From NCBI GenBank assembly GCA_903847325.1, contig CAINDJ010000258.1, forward strand, positions 1 through 42,888: a DNA stretch of 42,888 nucleotides, in the 5' to 3' direction. A program made the position numbers and the translations under genes. The DNA comes from an uncultured beta proteobacterium. Lineage in GTDB: Bacteria > Pseudomonadota > Gammaproteobacteria > Burkholderiales > Burkholderiaceae_B. Below are positions 1 to 10,318 of this stretch, piece by piece (position 1 is the first letter of the stretch; every line of letters starts with the position of its first letter). A model generated the notes under the pieces. The model did no database searches. It was not told the origin of the DNA and worked only from the letters and a program-made list of their open reading frames with translations.

Positions 1-1634
1 ATCGTCGCGGCTAGCAGCAGCATCATGATTCGACTGTGGCGCAGCGCCCATTCAAGCGAACGGGAATAGGCCTGCACCACAGTATTCAGGACTCCCTGAC
101 TCCAGCGCGAGATCAATCCTGCACCGTCGCCCGCTTTCGCATCCTCCTCAGAGGATTGCCTGCGCAACATTATTGCCGCCATCATCGGCGTGAGTGTGAG
201 GGAAACAAACATTGAAATCACAATCGCGACCGACAGCGTGACGGCGAACTCCCTGAACAAGCGTCCTGCCAGCCCACCCATCAACAATATCGGTATAAAT
301 ACGGCAATCAGAGAAATACTCATCGACAACACGGTAAAACCGACCTCCCGCGTCCCGAGCAACGCAGCGCGCAACGTTGAGGCGCCGCGCTCGATATGGC
401 GGGTAATGTTCTCCAGCACTACGATTGCATCATCGACGACAAACCCAGTCGCTACGATCAGCGCCATCAAGGACATCGTATTGAGCGAGTAGTCACACAA
501 GTAAATGACGCCAAAGGTACCGATCAATGAGACCGGCACCGCGATAGTCGGAATCAGCGCAGCCCGTAAGTTACGCAAAAACAAAAGTACGACGAGCATC
601 ACAAGGCCAATGGCGATGACCAGTGTTTTTTCGGCCTCCATCACTGACGCGCGAATACTGGGCGTACGATCCTGTGCCACATCAACCGTCACATCTGCCG
701 GCAACATCGCACGCAGCACAGGCAACTCTGCCCGTATTTGATCCACCGTTTCAATGATGTTGGCGTTAGCCTGACTGCGCACCAAGACAAGCACCGCCTG
801 CTTGGAATTGAAATAACCGATATTAAAAGTATCCTCGACGGAGTCTTCGACGCTGGCGACATCCGAGAGCCGCACAGGCGACTGACCACGCCACGCAACG
901 ATCAGAGGTCGGTAGTCGACGGCTTTCCATAACTGATCATTCGCCTTGATCTGCCAGCTGTGCGTGTCATTTTCCAGGACCCCTTTGGGGCGGGTGGAAT
1001 TCGCTGCAGCAACGGCAAGCCTGACCGTATCAAGAGAAATTCCGTATTGAGACAGCGCATCCGGGTCCAGATCAATACGAACCGCAGGCAATGTACTGCC
1101 ACCAATCACAACCTCGCCTACACCTTGTATTTGCGAAAGCTTTTGCATCACCGTCGTCGAGGCGATGTCGTAGAGCTGCCCCTGTGACAAGGTATCCGAA
1201 CTCAGCGCCAGCGTCATGATGGGAGCCGCCGACGGATTAACTTTCCGATAGGAAGGATTCGAACGCAGGCCACTTGGCATCATCGCGCGCGCCGCATTAA
1301 TCGCGCCTTGCACATCCGTTGCCGCGCTATTGATATCACGACTCAAATCAAATTGAAGCGTGATGCGTGTCTGGCCCGTCGTACTGCGCGAGGTCATTTC
1401 CGTCAGACCAGCAATCGTACCGAGTGAGCGCTCAAGCGGCGTCGCAACTGTAGCCGCCATCACCTCAGGGCTTGCGCCGGCCATCTGGGCGCTGACGGAG
1501 ATCGAAGCCAACTCGATCTGAGGCAGTGGTGCAATAGGCAATAAGCTGAAAGCCAGGCAACCCGCAAGCACAACACCGAGCCAGATCAGGGTCGTCGCGA
1601 CCGGGCGGACAATAAACGGACTCGAGATATTCAT
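1..1634 (-). CDS. mdtC: RND efflux permease, MdtC/MuxC type (C-terminus beyond window)
   Basis: Second inner-membrane permease of a tripartite RND drug exporter; it would use proton influx to pump substrates from the membrane/periplasm out through an outer-membrane channel. About 544 codons are present of the roughly 1030 usual for the family, because the frame runs off the window at base 1. The protein begins [16 protein letters not shown], has the first periplasmic loop, and carries the TM4 motif [17 protein letters not shown] with the paired Asp residues of the proton relay. Its ATG overlaps the TGA of the upstream permease (ATGA), so the two are translationally coupled; a GC dinucleotide run lies where a Shine-Dalgarno sequence would be. 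Two different permeases in a row is the MdtBC/MuxBC arrangement, in which they form a hetero-trimer. The family is certain; the exact symbol rests on that arrangement. Confidence 0.9.
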   Translation of the reverse strand, partial: MNISSPFIVRPVATTLIWLGVVLAGCLAFSLLPIAPLPQIELASISVSAQMAGASPEVMAATVATPLERSLGTIAGLTEMTSRSTTGQTRITLQFDLSRDINSAATDVQGAINAARAMMPSGLRSNPSYRKVNPSAAPIMTLALSSDTLSQGQLYDIASTTVMQKLSQIQGVGEVVIGGSTLPAVRIDLDPDALSQYGISLDTVRLAVAAANSTRPKGVLENDTHSWQIKANDQLWKAVDYRPLIVAWRGQSPVRLSDVASVEDSVEDTFNIGYFNSKQAVLVLVRSQANANIIETVDQIRAELPVLRAMLPADVTVDVAQDRTPSIRASVMEAEKTLVIAIGLVMLVVLLFLRNLRAALIPTIAVPVSLIGTFGVIYLCDYSLNTMSLMALIVATGFVVDDAIVVLENITRHIERGASTLRAALLGTREVGFTVLSMSISLIAVFIPILLMGGLAGRLFREFAVTLSVAIVISMFVSLTLTPMMAAIMLRRQSSEEDAKAGDGAGLISRWSQGVLNTVVQAYSRSLEWALRHSRIMMLLLAAT

Positions 1635-4600
1635 GGCGCGCGCGCGCGCGTTTGACGACGCGCGCGACCACCCAGACGATCAAAAAACAGATAAATGACA
1701 GGTGTCGTGAAAAGCGTCAGCACCTGGCTCACCAGCAAACCGCCAACCATCACCAGACCTAAGGGCTGACGCAACTCTGCGCCTGTCCCCGTGGACAACA
1801 TTAAAGGAATCGCACCGAACAAAGCAGCAAGCGTGGTCATCAAGATCGGCCTGAAACGCAGCAGCGCAGCCTCGTGGATTGCTTTACGTGGTGTCAGTCC
1901 GCGCATACGCTCGGCATCCAGCGCAAAATCAATCATCATGATGGCGTTTTTCTTGACAATGCCTATCAGCAGAATAATCCCGATGATGCCAATCATATCC
2001 AGATCACGTCCACTAACAATCAAAGCTAACAACGCTCCGATTGCCGCTGATGGCAAGGTCGACAAGATCGTTAATGGATGAATAAAGCTTTCGTACAAAA
2101 CCCCCAGAACGATGTACATCGTAATCACCGCGGCAAGTATCAGCAGCAACGTGCTTGAAAGCGAGGATTCAAAAGCATGCGCAGCGCCTTGAAACTTTGC
2201 CTGGACCGAGATCGGCATCGCGATTTCTTTTTGAGCACGGGCAACTGCATCGACAGCACTTGAGAGAGATTCGCCCCGCGCCAGATTAAATGAAATCGTT
2301 ACGGAAGGAAACTGATCCAGACGATTGATCACAAGTGAGGAACGCCCTTCAGAAATCTTTGCCACACTGGTAATGGGCACAGGCTTGCCGTCACTTGTCT
2401 TGACGTACACAGAACCCAGCGCCGAAGGATCGCGACGAAACTGCGGTGCGGTCTCAAGCACAACGCGGTACTGGTTGGACTGCGTAAACACGGTTGATAT
2501 CTGGCGCTGACCAAAGGCATCGTAAAGCGCATCATCGATCATGGCCGCCGTCACGCCAAGTCTGGCCGCAGCATCGCGATCGATATCGACAAAAGTATTG
2601 ATGCCGTCATTTTGCATATCATCCGTAACATCGCTGAGCTCGGTTTGCGCGCGCAAGCTATCTACAAGCTTTGGTACCCAAAGAGCGAGTAACTTTTCAT
2701 CTGCGCTCTCAAGGGTCAGTTGATATTGCGTGCGACTGATACGATCCTCAACCGTGAGGTCTTGTACGGGCTGAAGGTAAAACTGCAAACCGGTCATTCC
2801 GGTGAGCTGCTGTTGCAGTCGCAGCATGATTTGCGTCGCATCAGACTTTCGCTCAGCGTGCGGGCGCAGTGCGATTTGCATCCGTCCGGTATTCACCGTC
2901 TCGTTGGTGCCATCGATACCAATAAAAGATGAGATGGTTGCAACATCAGGATCCTGCAACAACAACTTGACTGCTTGCTGCTGTCGCTTGGACATTTCAG
3001 TAAATGAAACATTCTGCGGAGCCTGCGTCATGATTTGGATCAGGCCCGTATCCTGCTGCGGGAAAAATCCCTTTGGTACCGCCACATAGAGTCCTGCAGT
3101 CAGGAGAAACGTCGCCACCGCCACAGCAAGCATGGTCCGCTGGTGCTCAAGGACTTTAGTGAGCAAATGGTCATAACCAGCAATCAACCCATCAATCCAG
3201 GCAGCGCTATGGCGAGACAGCCATCCCTCTTGAGCGTGATCGCCCGCACGTAGCAAGCGCGCGCACATCATGGGCGTCAGTGTCAGCGAAATGACGAGCG
3301 ATAATAAAATCGAAACAGCCAGGGTCACTGCGAACTCTCTGAACAGCCTGCCAACAACCTCCGTCATAAACAACAACGGGATCAATACTGCGATCAGAGA
3401 TATGGTTAAAGACACCAGCGTAAAACCAATTTGCGAGGCGCCCTTGAGAGCCGCCTGCATGGGCGTTTCACCTTTTTCAAGATAACGGGCAACGTTCTCA
3501 ATCATCACGATTGCATCGTCCACGACAAAACCCGTAGCAATCGTCATGGCCATGAGCGTCAGGTTATTAATACTGAAGCCCGCAAGATACATGACCCCAA
3601 ATGTGCCCACCAGAGACAGCGGCACCACAACACTAGGAATAAGGGTCGCGGTAAAGGTGCGCAGAAAAACGAATGTCACCAGCACCACGAGTCCGATCGC
3701 GATGAGCATTTCAATCTGCACATCACGCACAGACTCACGAATCGTTTGCGTTCGATCCGACATCACCGTCACATCAAGATTAGCCGGCAGCGCCACTCTG
3801 AGTTGCGGCAGAAGTTTTTGAATCCTGTCCACCACTTCAATCACATTGGCGCCAGGCTGACGCTGGACATTGAGCAAAATAGCGGGCTGCGTACCTGACC
3901 AGGCAGCGAGCCTTGCATCTTCGGCATCGGTCACCGCAACGGCCACATCCGACAGGCGCAGCGGTCCGTTATTGCGGTATGCGATCACCAGATTCATATA
4001 CTCATCTGGATTTTTAAGTTGATCGTTGGCATTGATGGTTGTCGAGCGCATCGCTCCATCAAGCGTACCCTTGGGTTGATTCACGTTAGCAGCAACCACT
4101 GCCGCACGCACATCCGCAAAGGTCAAACTATAGGCTGCGAGAGACTGGGGATTGGCCTGGATCCGCATTGAGGGTCTCTGCCCACCCGCCACAGTCACTA
4201 ACCCGACGCCCGCCACCTGAGAGACTTTTTGCGCCATGCGCGTATCAACCAGATCCCGGACCTGCGGCAGGGGCACTGTCGGCGAGGTAATCGCCAGCGT
4301 AATCACCGGTGCATCGGCAGGATTGACTTTGTTGTAGACCGGCGGCGCAGGCAGATCCCGCGGCAACAAATTACTTGCGGCATTAATCGCAGCCTGCACT
4401 TGTTGCTCGGCTACATCTAGCGGCAAAGACAAGGAAAACTGCAAGGTAATGATCGACGCGCCTGCAGAGCTACTCGAGCTCATCTGTTTTAAACCGGGCA
4501 TCTGACCAAACTGCCTCTCCAGAGGAGAGGTCACTAAGGCCGCCATCACCTCAGGACTTGCGCCTGGGTAAAAGGTCGAGGACTGAATCGTCGGGTAATC

Positions 4601-4720
4601 AACTTCTGGCAAGGATGAAACAGGTAACCACCTGTAAGCAATCAGACCCGACAGGAGCAACGCAATCATTGCCAGGGTTGTGGCAACGGGCCGGATAATA
4701 AATGGCCTGGAGAGGTTCAC
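1631..4720 (-). CDS. mdtB: RND efflux permease, MdtB/MuxB type
   Basis: Full-length (1029 aa) HAE1-family proton/drug antiporter subunit. It opens with the family N-terminus [16 protein letters not shown], followed by the first transmembrane helix, a large periplasmic porter loop, a six-helix bundle and the mirrored second half. Asp401-Asp402 in [17 protein letters not shown] form the TM4 proton relay. It starts with GTG, which overlaps the TGA of the adaptor gene (GTGA), and ends with TGA overlapping the next permease's ATG, so adaptor, first and second permease form one coupled operon. The C-terminus is Arg-rich and encoded partly by the GC run. Substrates cannot be read from sequence; MdtABC/MuxABC pumps export novobiocin, bile salts and similar compounds in other bacteria. 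Confidence 0.93.
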   Translation of the reverse strand: MNLSRPFIIRPVATTLAMIALLLSGLIAYRWLPVSSLPEVDYPTIQSSTFYPGASPEVMAALVTSPLERQFGQMPGLKQMSSSSSAGASIITLQFSLSLPLDVAEQQVQAAINAASNLLPRDLPAPPVYNKVNPADAPVITLAITSPTVPLPQVRDLVDTRMAQKVSQVAGVGLVTVAGGQRPSMRIQANPQSLAAYSLTFADVRAAVVAANVNQPKGTLDGAMRSTTINANDQLKNPDEYMNLVIAYRNNGPLRLSDVAVAVTDAEDARLAAWSGTQPAILLNVQRQPGANVIEVVDRIQKLLPQLRVALPANLDVTVMSDRTQTIRESVRDVQIEMLIAIGLVVLVTFVFLRTFTATLIPSVVVPLSLVGTFGVMYLAGFSINNLTLMAMTIATGFVVDDAIVMIENVARYLEKGETPMQAALKGASQIGFTLVSLTISLIAVLIPLLFMTEVVGRLFREFAVTLAVSILLSLVISLTLTPMMCARLLRAGDHAQEGWLSRHSAAWIDGLIAGYDHLLTKVLEHQRTMLAVAVATFLLTAGLYVAVPKGFFPQQDTGLIQIMTQAPQNVSFTEMSKRQQQAVKLLLQDPDVATISSFIGIDGTNETVNTGRMQIALRPHAERKSDATQIMLRLQQQLTGMTGLQFYLQPVQDLTVEDRISRTQYQLTLESADEKLLALWVPKLVDSLRAQTELSDVTDDMQNDGINTFVDIDRDAAARLGVTAAMIDDALYDAFGQRQISTVFTQSNQYRVVLETAPQFRRDPSALGSVYVKTSDGKPVPITSVAKISEGRSSLVINRLDQFPSVTISFNLARGESLSSAVDAVARAQKEIAMPISVQAKFQGAAHAFESSLSSTLLLILAAVITMYIVLGVLYESFIHPLTILSTLPSAAIGALLALIVSGRDLDMIGIIGIILLIGIVKKNAIMMIDFALDAERMRGLTPRKAIHEAALLRFRPILMTTLAALFGAIPLMLSTGTGAELRQPLGLVMVGGLLVSQVLTLFTTPVIYLFFDRLGGRARRQTRARAP
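1636..1650. repeat. GC dinucleotide run at the mdtB/mdtC junction
   Basis: Fifteen bases of alternating G and C, followed a few bases later by another GCGCGCG stretch. It encodes the last Arg/Ala codons of the upstream permease and occupies the position of the ribosome binding site of the downstream one. No purine-rich Shine-Dalgarno sequence is visible there. Short tandem dinucleotide tracts can slip during replication. Confidence 0.8.
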
Positions 4721-5913
4721 TTTGCGGATTTCCCTTCGGGCGCTGTGACCGCAGCGCCAGGAGCTCCAATCACACGCACTTTTGCACCGGCGCGCAAACG
4801 ATCTGTCCCCTCAAGCACAACACGATCCCCTGCGACGAGCCCCTCGACAATCGCGACACGGTCCCCACTACGCGCACCCAGCTTGACCTGCCTCACAGCG
4901 GCCGTGTCATCAGGCAACACGACATAAAGAAATGCACCTTGATTGCCTTGCTGCAAAGCACCGGCCGGGATAGTCAGCACGTCCTTATCCGTGCGAACCT
5001 TCATCCGTACATTTACAAACTGATTCGGAAACAATGCATCGTCCTGGTTTGTGAATTGCGCTTTTAATTTAATGGTGCCTGTTGTCACATCAATCTGGTT
5101 ATCGACCGTGACAAGCGTGCCCTGAGCCAGACGAACCAGGTCTGCGCGATCATATGCATCTACCTGTAAAACCTGACCTGCAATCATCGGCTGGCGCACT
5201 GCAGGCAAATCACTTTCAGCCAAAGTAAATACTACGGCGATTGGCTGCGTTTGTGTGATGACCACCACACCCTGCGGATCATTCGCCACGACCAGATTGC
5301 CCGCATCCACCCGCCGCAAACCTAATCTTCCAGAAATCGGAGCGGTGATGCGCGTGTAGTCGAGTTGCAGGCGTGCATTATCTACCGCAGCCTGATCGCT
5401 TTTGATCAGCCCCTCAAACTTCTGCACCAATGCCTGTTGGGTATCCAGGAGTTGTGGAGCAATCGAATCCTGTTTACGTAGTTTTTTGTAGCGCTCCAAA
5501 TCCCGCTTAGCGTTTTCATACTGCGACTGGTCTTGTTGCAACACCCCCATCGCCTGGTTCAACGAAACTTGAAAAGATCTGGGATCAATCTGGGCCAGTA
5601 AATCGCCGGCTTTGACCTGCTCACCCTCTTTAAATTGCACGGACACGATTTCGCCCTGCACCCTGCTGCGCACAGTCACCGTATTAAAGGCTGTGACCGT
5701 ACCCAAGCCCTTGAGATAAATGTCGAGGTCTTCGATTCGTGCCACTTCAGTTTTGACGGGAACCATCGGCACAAAACCGGCAGGCGGGCCTTTACCCGCA
5801 TTGTTTTTCGAGTCAGCAAGCAGCCACCACGCAGCCACCACAACTAAAGCTGCCAACACTGCCCAAACCCAGCGTGCGCGCTTTTTACGCACAGCCAATT
5901 GACGTTCAGTCAT
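4717..5913 (-). CDS. mdtA: RND efflux periplasmic adaptor (membrane fusion protein), MdtA/MuxA type
   Basis: HlyD/AcrA-like adaptor linking the RND permeases to an outer-membrane channel. It has an N-terminal membrane anchor ([17 protein letters not shown]) after a basic cytoplasmic stretch, a lipoyl/biotinyl-like barrel ([23 protein letters not shown]), a coiled-coil hairpin (around [19 protein letters not shown]) and a beta-barrel domain. I prefer the ATG at 5913 (MTERQLAV, 398 aa): a GGAAG sits just upstream, whereas the in-frame ATG at 5931 has no Shine-Dalgarno sequence. It is the first gene of the operon, about 50 bases after zapD. No outer-membrane factor gene is visible before the window edge; in MuxABC-OpmB loci it follows the second permease. 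Confidence 0.92.
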   Translation of the reverse strand: MTERQLAVRKKRARWVWAVLAALVVVAAWWLLADSKNNAGKGPPAGFVPMVPVKTEVARIEDLDIYLKGLGTVTAFNTVTVRSRVQGEIVSVQFKEGEQVKAGDLLAQIDPRSFQVSLNQAMGVLQQDQSQYENAKRDLERYKKLRKQDSIAPQLLDTQQALVQKFEGLIKSDQAAVDNARLQLDYTRITAPISGRLGLRRVDAGNLVVANDPQGVVVITQTQPIAVVFTLAESDLPAVRQPMIAGQVLQVDAYDRADLVRLAQGTLVTVDNQIDVTTGTIKLKAQFTNQDDALFPNQFVNVRMKVRTDKDVLTIPAGALQQGNQGAFLYVVLPDDTAAVRQVKLGARSGDRVAIVEGLVAGDRVVLEGTDRLRAGAKVRVIGAPGAAVTAPEGKSAK

Positions 5914-5960
5914 AAAGCTTCCATCTAGCATGCAACAAGGGGGTTATTGTGGCGCAGAAA

Positions 5961-6713
5961 TTAAAGAGAACAAAGCGCCATTTTGAAAGGAATATCGCGT
6001 GTCATCGCCTGAGGCTTTTGATCGCCCCCCTGAGAGGCAAAGCGAATCCAGACCATGTACTTATTGGCACTGATTTCCGGGAAGGTGCAGGCCGACTCAT
6101 CTATCCAGACACGCAATAATTGATAGACCTTGCCTGCAAGCATCTGCTGGTATGCGCCTTGCGGTGCGACAGCTGCTTCGCCCTGGCCAGACTCGCGCAA
6201 CAGCCTGAGCACGATGGCAATGCCCTCCTGCAAAGGTATGAGCGATGACATCCAATGCTTTAAGTCTGCGCAGCGCTCAATTTCAGGGCGATACTGCCAG
6301 GCATGAAACGAAGGCATATCAACTTGTGTGCCGCCACCAGGGACAGCTAAACGGCCTCGCAAACTGGCGAGCCACTCATTTTCTCTTAGCACTTGTCCGG
6401 TTTTACCTGCAGCGTTCAAATTTGCAGCCACCCGCTCAATTTCGTTGAGCATGGCGGTTAATGTTTTACCCTCAACACCTGGGTGATCTTTCAACCCCAT
6501 CAGAACCGAGCGTTGACGCTCAAGGTCCTGCAAGACGCTGCCTTTCATGTCTGTGCGTTCAGTCGCATCCAACAGGTCAAACAGTGCGCAAAGGGCCACC
6601 TGGTGAAGCTTTGGGTCTCCAGGGCGGGCGAAAAACACCATTCGATCGAACAAAGACTCCAAGCGCATCAGCGCACGGACTCGTTCGTTAAAGGGATATT
6701 CAAAAAGGATCAC
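5961..6713 (-). CDS. zapD: Cell division protein ZapD (YacF family)
   Basis: Cytoplasmic FtsZ-associated protein that bundles FtsZ protofilaments and helps Z-ring assembly. The 250 aa product has the family opening ILFEYPFNERVRALMRLESLFDR, a helical N-terminal domain, and a C-terminal beta-rich part ending around FPEISANKYMVWIRF. The start is a GTG placed by homology of that opening; no ATG or clear Shine-Dalgarno sequence is nearby. It follows coaE in the same direction, a standard betaproteobacterial order (pilD-coaE-zapD). The usual next gene, yacG, is absent and the efflux operon follows instead. Confidence 0.92.
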   Translation of the reverse strand: MILFEYPFNERVRALMRLESLFDRMVFFARPGDPKLHQVALCALFDLLDATERTDMKGSVLQDLERQRSVLMGLKDHPGVEGKTLTAMLNEIERVAANLNAAGKTGQVLRENEWLASLRGRLAVPGGGTQVDMPSFHAWQYRPEIERCADLKHWMSSLIPLQEGIAIVLRLLRESGQGEAAVAPQGAYQQMLAGKVYQLLRVWIDESACTFPEISANKYMVWIRFASQGGDQKPQAMTRDIPFKMALCSL

Positions 6714-6764
6714 TGTCGTGAAGCGCCCGGAAAAATTGATCGTATTGTCTTAAAACAATGCATT

Positions 6765-7367
6765 CTACCCTGCAAGGTTACACCAGGCTTTGTGCAAGAC
6801 CAAGGCCTGGTTCTCGAGCACAGCCATCGAAACGCCTTTGGAGTTGTCAATCACGTCATCCGCAGCCGCTATTCGCTGCGTGCGAGTCGCCTGAACATCC
6901 AGTATTTTGCGGATTGTTGCCAGTGAAATCCCATTACGTGCTTGCACACGCTCGATTTGGGTCGACTCGTCACAATCGACCACGCAGAGGCGATCAATAC
7001 GATCGAGCCATCTGCCCGACTCAATCAGCAACGGGACTACAAATACCGTATATAACCCACGTGCCTGCTCCGCCTTTCTGAGGACTTCCTGGGCAATCAA
7101 GGGATGCAAAATCGACTCTAGTTGAGCACGCCGGGCACTCTCGGCAAAAACAAGCTCCCGCATCCGCGCCCGATCGAGTGCGCCCGCAGCGTCAATCACA
7201 TCGCTGCCAAATGCGGCGCAAATAGTTTCAATCCCACGACCACCTGCCGCAGTCAGGCTATGCGCGATCAAATCGGTATCAATCACATCTGCGCCCCAGG
7301 CGCCCAGCCAGTTAGCGACCTGGGTCTTGCCCGAGCCAATCCCACCAGTCAATCCAAGCTTAAACAT
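6765..7367 (-). CDS. coaE: Dephospho-CoA kinase
   Basis: Catalyses the last step of coenzyme A synthesis, ATP-dependent phosphorylation of the 3'-hydroxyl of dephospho-CoA. A P-loop is visible near the N-terminus (GGIGSGKT), followed by the DTDLIAH substrate-binding motif and VVPLLIESG in the CoA domain. Length (200 aa) is normal. I place the start at the ATG at 7367 (MFKLGLTGG) rather than an in-frame TTG two codons upstream. The start lies 8 bases after the stop codon of the prepilin peptidase gene, implying co-transcription, and zapD follows. Confidence 0.95.
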   Translation of the reverse strand: MFKLGLTGGIGSGKTQVANWLGAWGADVIDTDLIAHSLTAAGGRGIETICAAFGSDVIDAAGALDRARMRELVFAESARRAQLESILHPLIAQEVLRKAEQARGLYTVFVVPLLIESGRWLDRIDRLCVVDCDESTQIERVQARNGISLATIRKILDVQATRTQRIAAADDVIDNSKGVSMAVLENQALVLHKAWCNLAG

Positions 7368-7375
7368 TTGCAAGC

Positions 7376-8068
7376 CTACCCTTTTGGTGCGTAGTCACAA
7401 AAAAGAATAAGGATACCTGCTGTAGCAAGAAAAGGGCCAAAAGGAATGGCCATCGAGCCAGGCAGGCGCCAATAACGTTGCGCCAGAAAACCAACCAGAG
7501 CCCCCGAGAGCGATGCATAGAGTAGCAAGGAGGGAATTGCCTGCACACCTAACCAGGCGCCCAGAGCCGCTGCGAGCTTGAAATCACCGTACCCCATCCC
7601 TTCGCGACCTGTTTTCCACTTGTAAAACGTAAAAATCAGCCATAAAAGCCCATATCCGCCAGCCGCCCCCGCGACGGAGGAAGAAAGACTGATCCACCCC
7701 CCATAAAGCTGAAAAAGCATGCCTAACCACATCAAGGTCAGCGTCAGCATATCGGGCAACAACCCCGTCTGCAGATCAATCCTGGCCAAAGTCAATAAAC
7801 CCCCGCAAAATAAAATGGATGCCAGACCTTGCTGACTCATGCCCCAGAACTGTATTGCGGCAATACAAATCAGACACCAGACTAAAATGAAAGCCACATC
7901 CAAGCGTTTGGTCATGCCGCACAGCACGACCGGCATCTCGCAAACATGCTCCTCCCAAGACCGCTCAAGTCTGGCCGGCACAGATCTGACCAGAAAGAGC
8001 AGGACGGGAGCACTTATGAGTGCCAGGAGCGGCCCAGCCCACCACGGATCATGCAATGGATTGATCAA
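7376..8068 (-). CDS. pilD: Prepilin peptidase (A24A), lacking the zinc-cysteine segment
   Basis: Inner-membrane aspartic protease that removes leader peptides from type IV prepilins and type II secretion pseudopilins. Both catalytic Asp motifs are present: the first Asp in ARIDLQTGLLPD and the GxGD-type motif in GMGYGDFKLAAALGAW. At the N-terminus, GPLLALISAPVLLFLVRSVP and ARLERSWEEHVCE align by eye with the start of the N-methyltransferase domain, but the following segment that normally holds two CxxC zinc pairs is missing, so the protein is about 50 residues short of the family's usual 280-290. The start is uncertain: a TTG at 8068 has AGGGG nine bases upstream; a GTG at 8152 would add 28 unconserved residues and has no ribosome binding site. 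pilB and pilC, common neighbours, are absent. It precedes coaE. Confidence 0.85.
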   Translation of the reverse strand: MINPLHDPWWAGPLLALISAPVLLFLVRSVPARLERSWEEHVCEMPVVLCGMTKRLDVAFILVWCLICIAAIQFWGMSQQGLASILFCGGLLTLARIDLQTGLLPDMLTLTLMWLGMLFQLYGGWISLSSSVAGAAGGYGLLWLIFTFYKWKTGREGMGYGDFKLAAALGAWLGVQAIPSLLLYASLSGALVGFLAQRYWRLPGSMAIPFGPFLATAGILILFCDYAPKG

Positions 8069-8182
8069 CGTTTTTAACCCCTGTTTATCATTCAATATCG
8101 CAGCTTGGTGAGCATGGATGTAACCAAATGCGTAGAATATGCCTGTCGGCACTGTGTTGTTCGTTGAATTGGAAAGTTTCTC

Positions 8183-9070
8183 ATGTTTGAATTTAAATAC
8201 GCTTTAGTGGCTCGGATTCCCCGTTTACAAGTTTTAGTGGTTGGCTTATCGGCCCTGCTTGTGGGAGGTTGCGCGCAAATACAACAACAAATGCAACAGC
8301 CTGGCTACTACAACTTGCCTGCTGCAAGCTCTGCAACAGATGCCCTCGCACAAGCCGAGGGGTCCTACGCAAATCAAACAATTCGCGCACCGAACCAGAT
8401 TCAATTCGACTTGCGCCAACCTGTGGCTCAAAACCCGAATAGCACACCCCAAAACGCGTCCACGACGACGATTGCCAGCGCAAAGCCTGTCGTCAACAAC
8501 GCGCCTGCCATCAGTGCGCCGGTTACAGGCGCGGCAACAAAAAACACCTCTGACACGACCAGTCAGTCCGCACTTAAACCCTATGATGGAACTGGCGCCC
8601 CAACCGACTTACCTCCTGCCGACTTATCCGCAACGCAGAACGTGAGTGCCCCAAACACAATATCTGGCGCAAGCATTCAGGAAAGTCTGCTGCCCGAGCC
8701 CCAGACCTTCAGTGGCACCTTGCCATGTTTCCACCCGGAAATGAAGTGTTCAGCACAACGTATCACGCTCAGCCTGGCGCCCAACGGTCGCTGGCGCGCG
8801 CGGGCAGCGTACCTTGATCAAAACAGTCAGAATGGCAGCGTGCAGCTGGATCAAGGATGCTGGAGGGGTGCTCTGATGAATCCTCCACGCGTGATTTTGC
8901 TTAATGCGCAGGGCGATACCCGAGCAGAGATGGCCATGACCAGCGGCAATAGTTTGCGATTGATCTCACTGAATGGTGAGAATCCCAATCTGACCTATAC
9001 CCTGACACGCCAGCCCGATCTGGATGTGATCAGCGAGCTCGATAAGAAACCTGCACCCAGCTGCCCTTAA
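8183..9070 (+). CDS. Lipoprotein with C-terminal NlpE-like domain
   Basis: A 295 aa predicted lipoprotein. A basic, hydrophobic leader ends in the lipobox LLVGGC (lipidated Cys30). Residues about 80-165 are a low-complexity linker rich in Ala, Thr, Ser, Asn, Gln and Pro. From about residue 173, FSGTLPCFHPEMKCSAQRIT and the following LAPNGRWRARAAYLD resemble the N-terminal barrel of NlpE, the envelope-stress/copper-related outer-membrane lipoprotein, with Cys182 and Cys189 spaced more widely than the CxxC of NlpE. Further cysteines are Cys226 and Cys294. A GGAAAG ribosome binding site precedes the ATG. It is divergent from pilD and ends four bases before the stop of the LuxR-type gene on the other strand. 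The NlpE assignment is a by-eye motif match; function is not established. Confidence 0.8.
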   Translation: MFEFKYALVARIPRLQVLVVGLSALLVGGCAQIQQQMQQPGYYNLPAASSATDALAQAEGSYANQTIRAPNQIQFDLRQPVAQNPNSTPQNASTTTIASAKPVVNNAPAISAPVTGAATKNTSDTTSQSALKPYDGTGAPTDLPPADLSATQNVSAPNTISGASIQESLLPEPQTFSGTLPCFHPEMKCSAQRITLSLAPNGRWRARAAYLDQNSQNGSVQLDQGCWRGALMNPPRVILLNAQGDTRAEMAMTSGNSLRLISLNGENPNLTYTLTRQPDLDVISELDKKPAPSCP

Positions 9071-9074
9071 TCCC

Positions 9075-9338
9075 TTAAGTACCAGCCTCTTCCAGGTCCG
9101 TGCGGGCGGGCTCTGGTTCGGGGTTGGTGCACACCTCCCGCGCCAATTGAACAGCATTGCGCACACCCATTTTGTAAAAAATGCGTGCGCGGTGCGCTTC
9201 GACTGTTCGCATAGAAATCCCAAGCTCCATGGCGATCAGTTTGTTTGATTTACCTTCCGCGACAGGGTGAATGACATCGCGTTCACGCGCAGTGAGTACC
9301 GCCCAGCCAGCGCCCTCAATACCTTCAAAACTTTTCAT
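9075..9338 (-). CDS. HTH-only LuxR/FixJ-type transcriptional regulator
   Basis: An 87 aa protein that is almost entirely a LuxR-type (GerE) helix-turn-helix: LTARERDVIHPVAEGKSNKL, then IAMELGISMRTVEAHRARIF with the recognition helix. It lacks the receiver or ligand-binding domain that FixJ/NarL or LuxR proteins carry. A clear ribosome binding site (GGAGG, four bases before the ATG) shows that this is the native start and not a truncated frame. The C-terminal tail is acidic (NPEPEPARTDLEEAGT). It faces the lipoprotein gene tail-to-tail, with stops four bases apart. The target genes are unknown; an inverted repeat of LexA-box form lies 57 bases upstream of the start. Confidence 0.85.
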   Translation of the reverse strand: MKSFEGIEGAGWAVLTARERDVIHPVAEGKSNKLIAMELGISMRTVEAHRARIFYKMGVRNAVQLAREVCTNPEPEPARTDLEEAGT

Positions 9339-9376
9339 ACAACCTCCGCTTGGTGACGGAGTGCAGTCTGGCAGAG

Positions 9377-9410
9377 GCTGTCAAGTCAGTGAAGCTGTCA
9401 AATCTGACAG
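9377..9410. promoter_or_regulatory. Repeats upstream of the LuxR-type gene, including a CTGT-N8-ACAG site
   Basis: The sequence GCTGTCAA occurs twice (from 9377 and from 9394, 17 bases apart). The second copy forms the perfect inverted repeat CTGTCAAATCTGACAG at 9395-9410. That has the CTGT-N8-ACAG form of a LexA operator, although its centre is less AT-rich than the classic consensus. On the minus strand the same bases give two TTGACAG units that could act as -35 elements. This is a pattern observation; no regulator is proven. Confidence 0.4.
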
Positions 9411-9445
9411 GCGGACTTACCCTAGGTACGTATTGACAAGCAGGA

Positions 9446-10318
<873 letters not shown>

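Noticed and set aside
3431-3898. A 155-codon His/Arg-rich open frame on the plus strand opposite the first RND permease
   Set aside because: Composition is that of an antisense shadow of a GC-biased membrane protein gene, with no start signals or known domain.
6483-6926. A 147-codon plus-strand frame spanning zapD and coaE
   Set aside because: It lies antisense across two confident genes and crosses their intergenic gap without any coding signal of its own.
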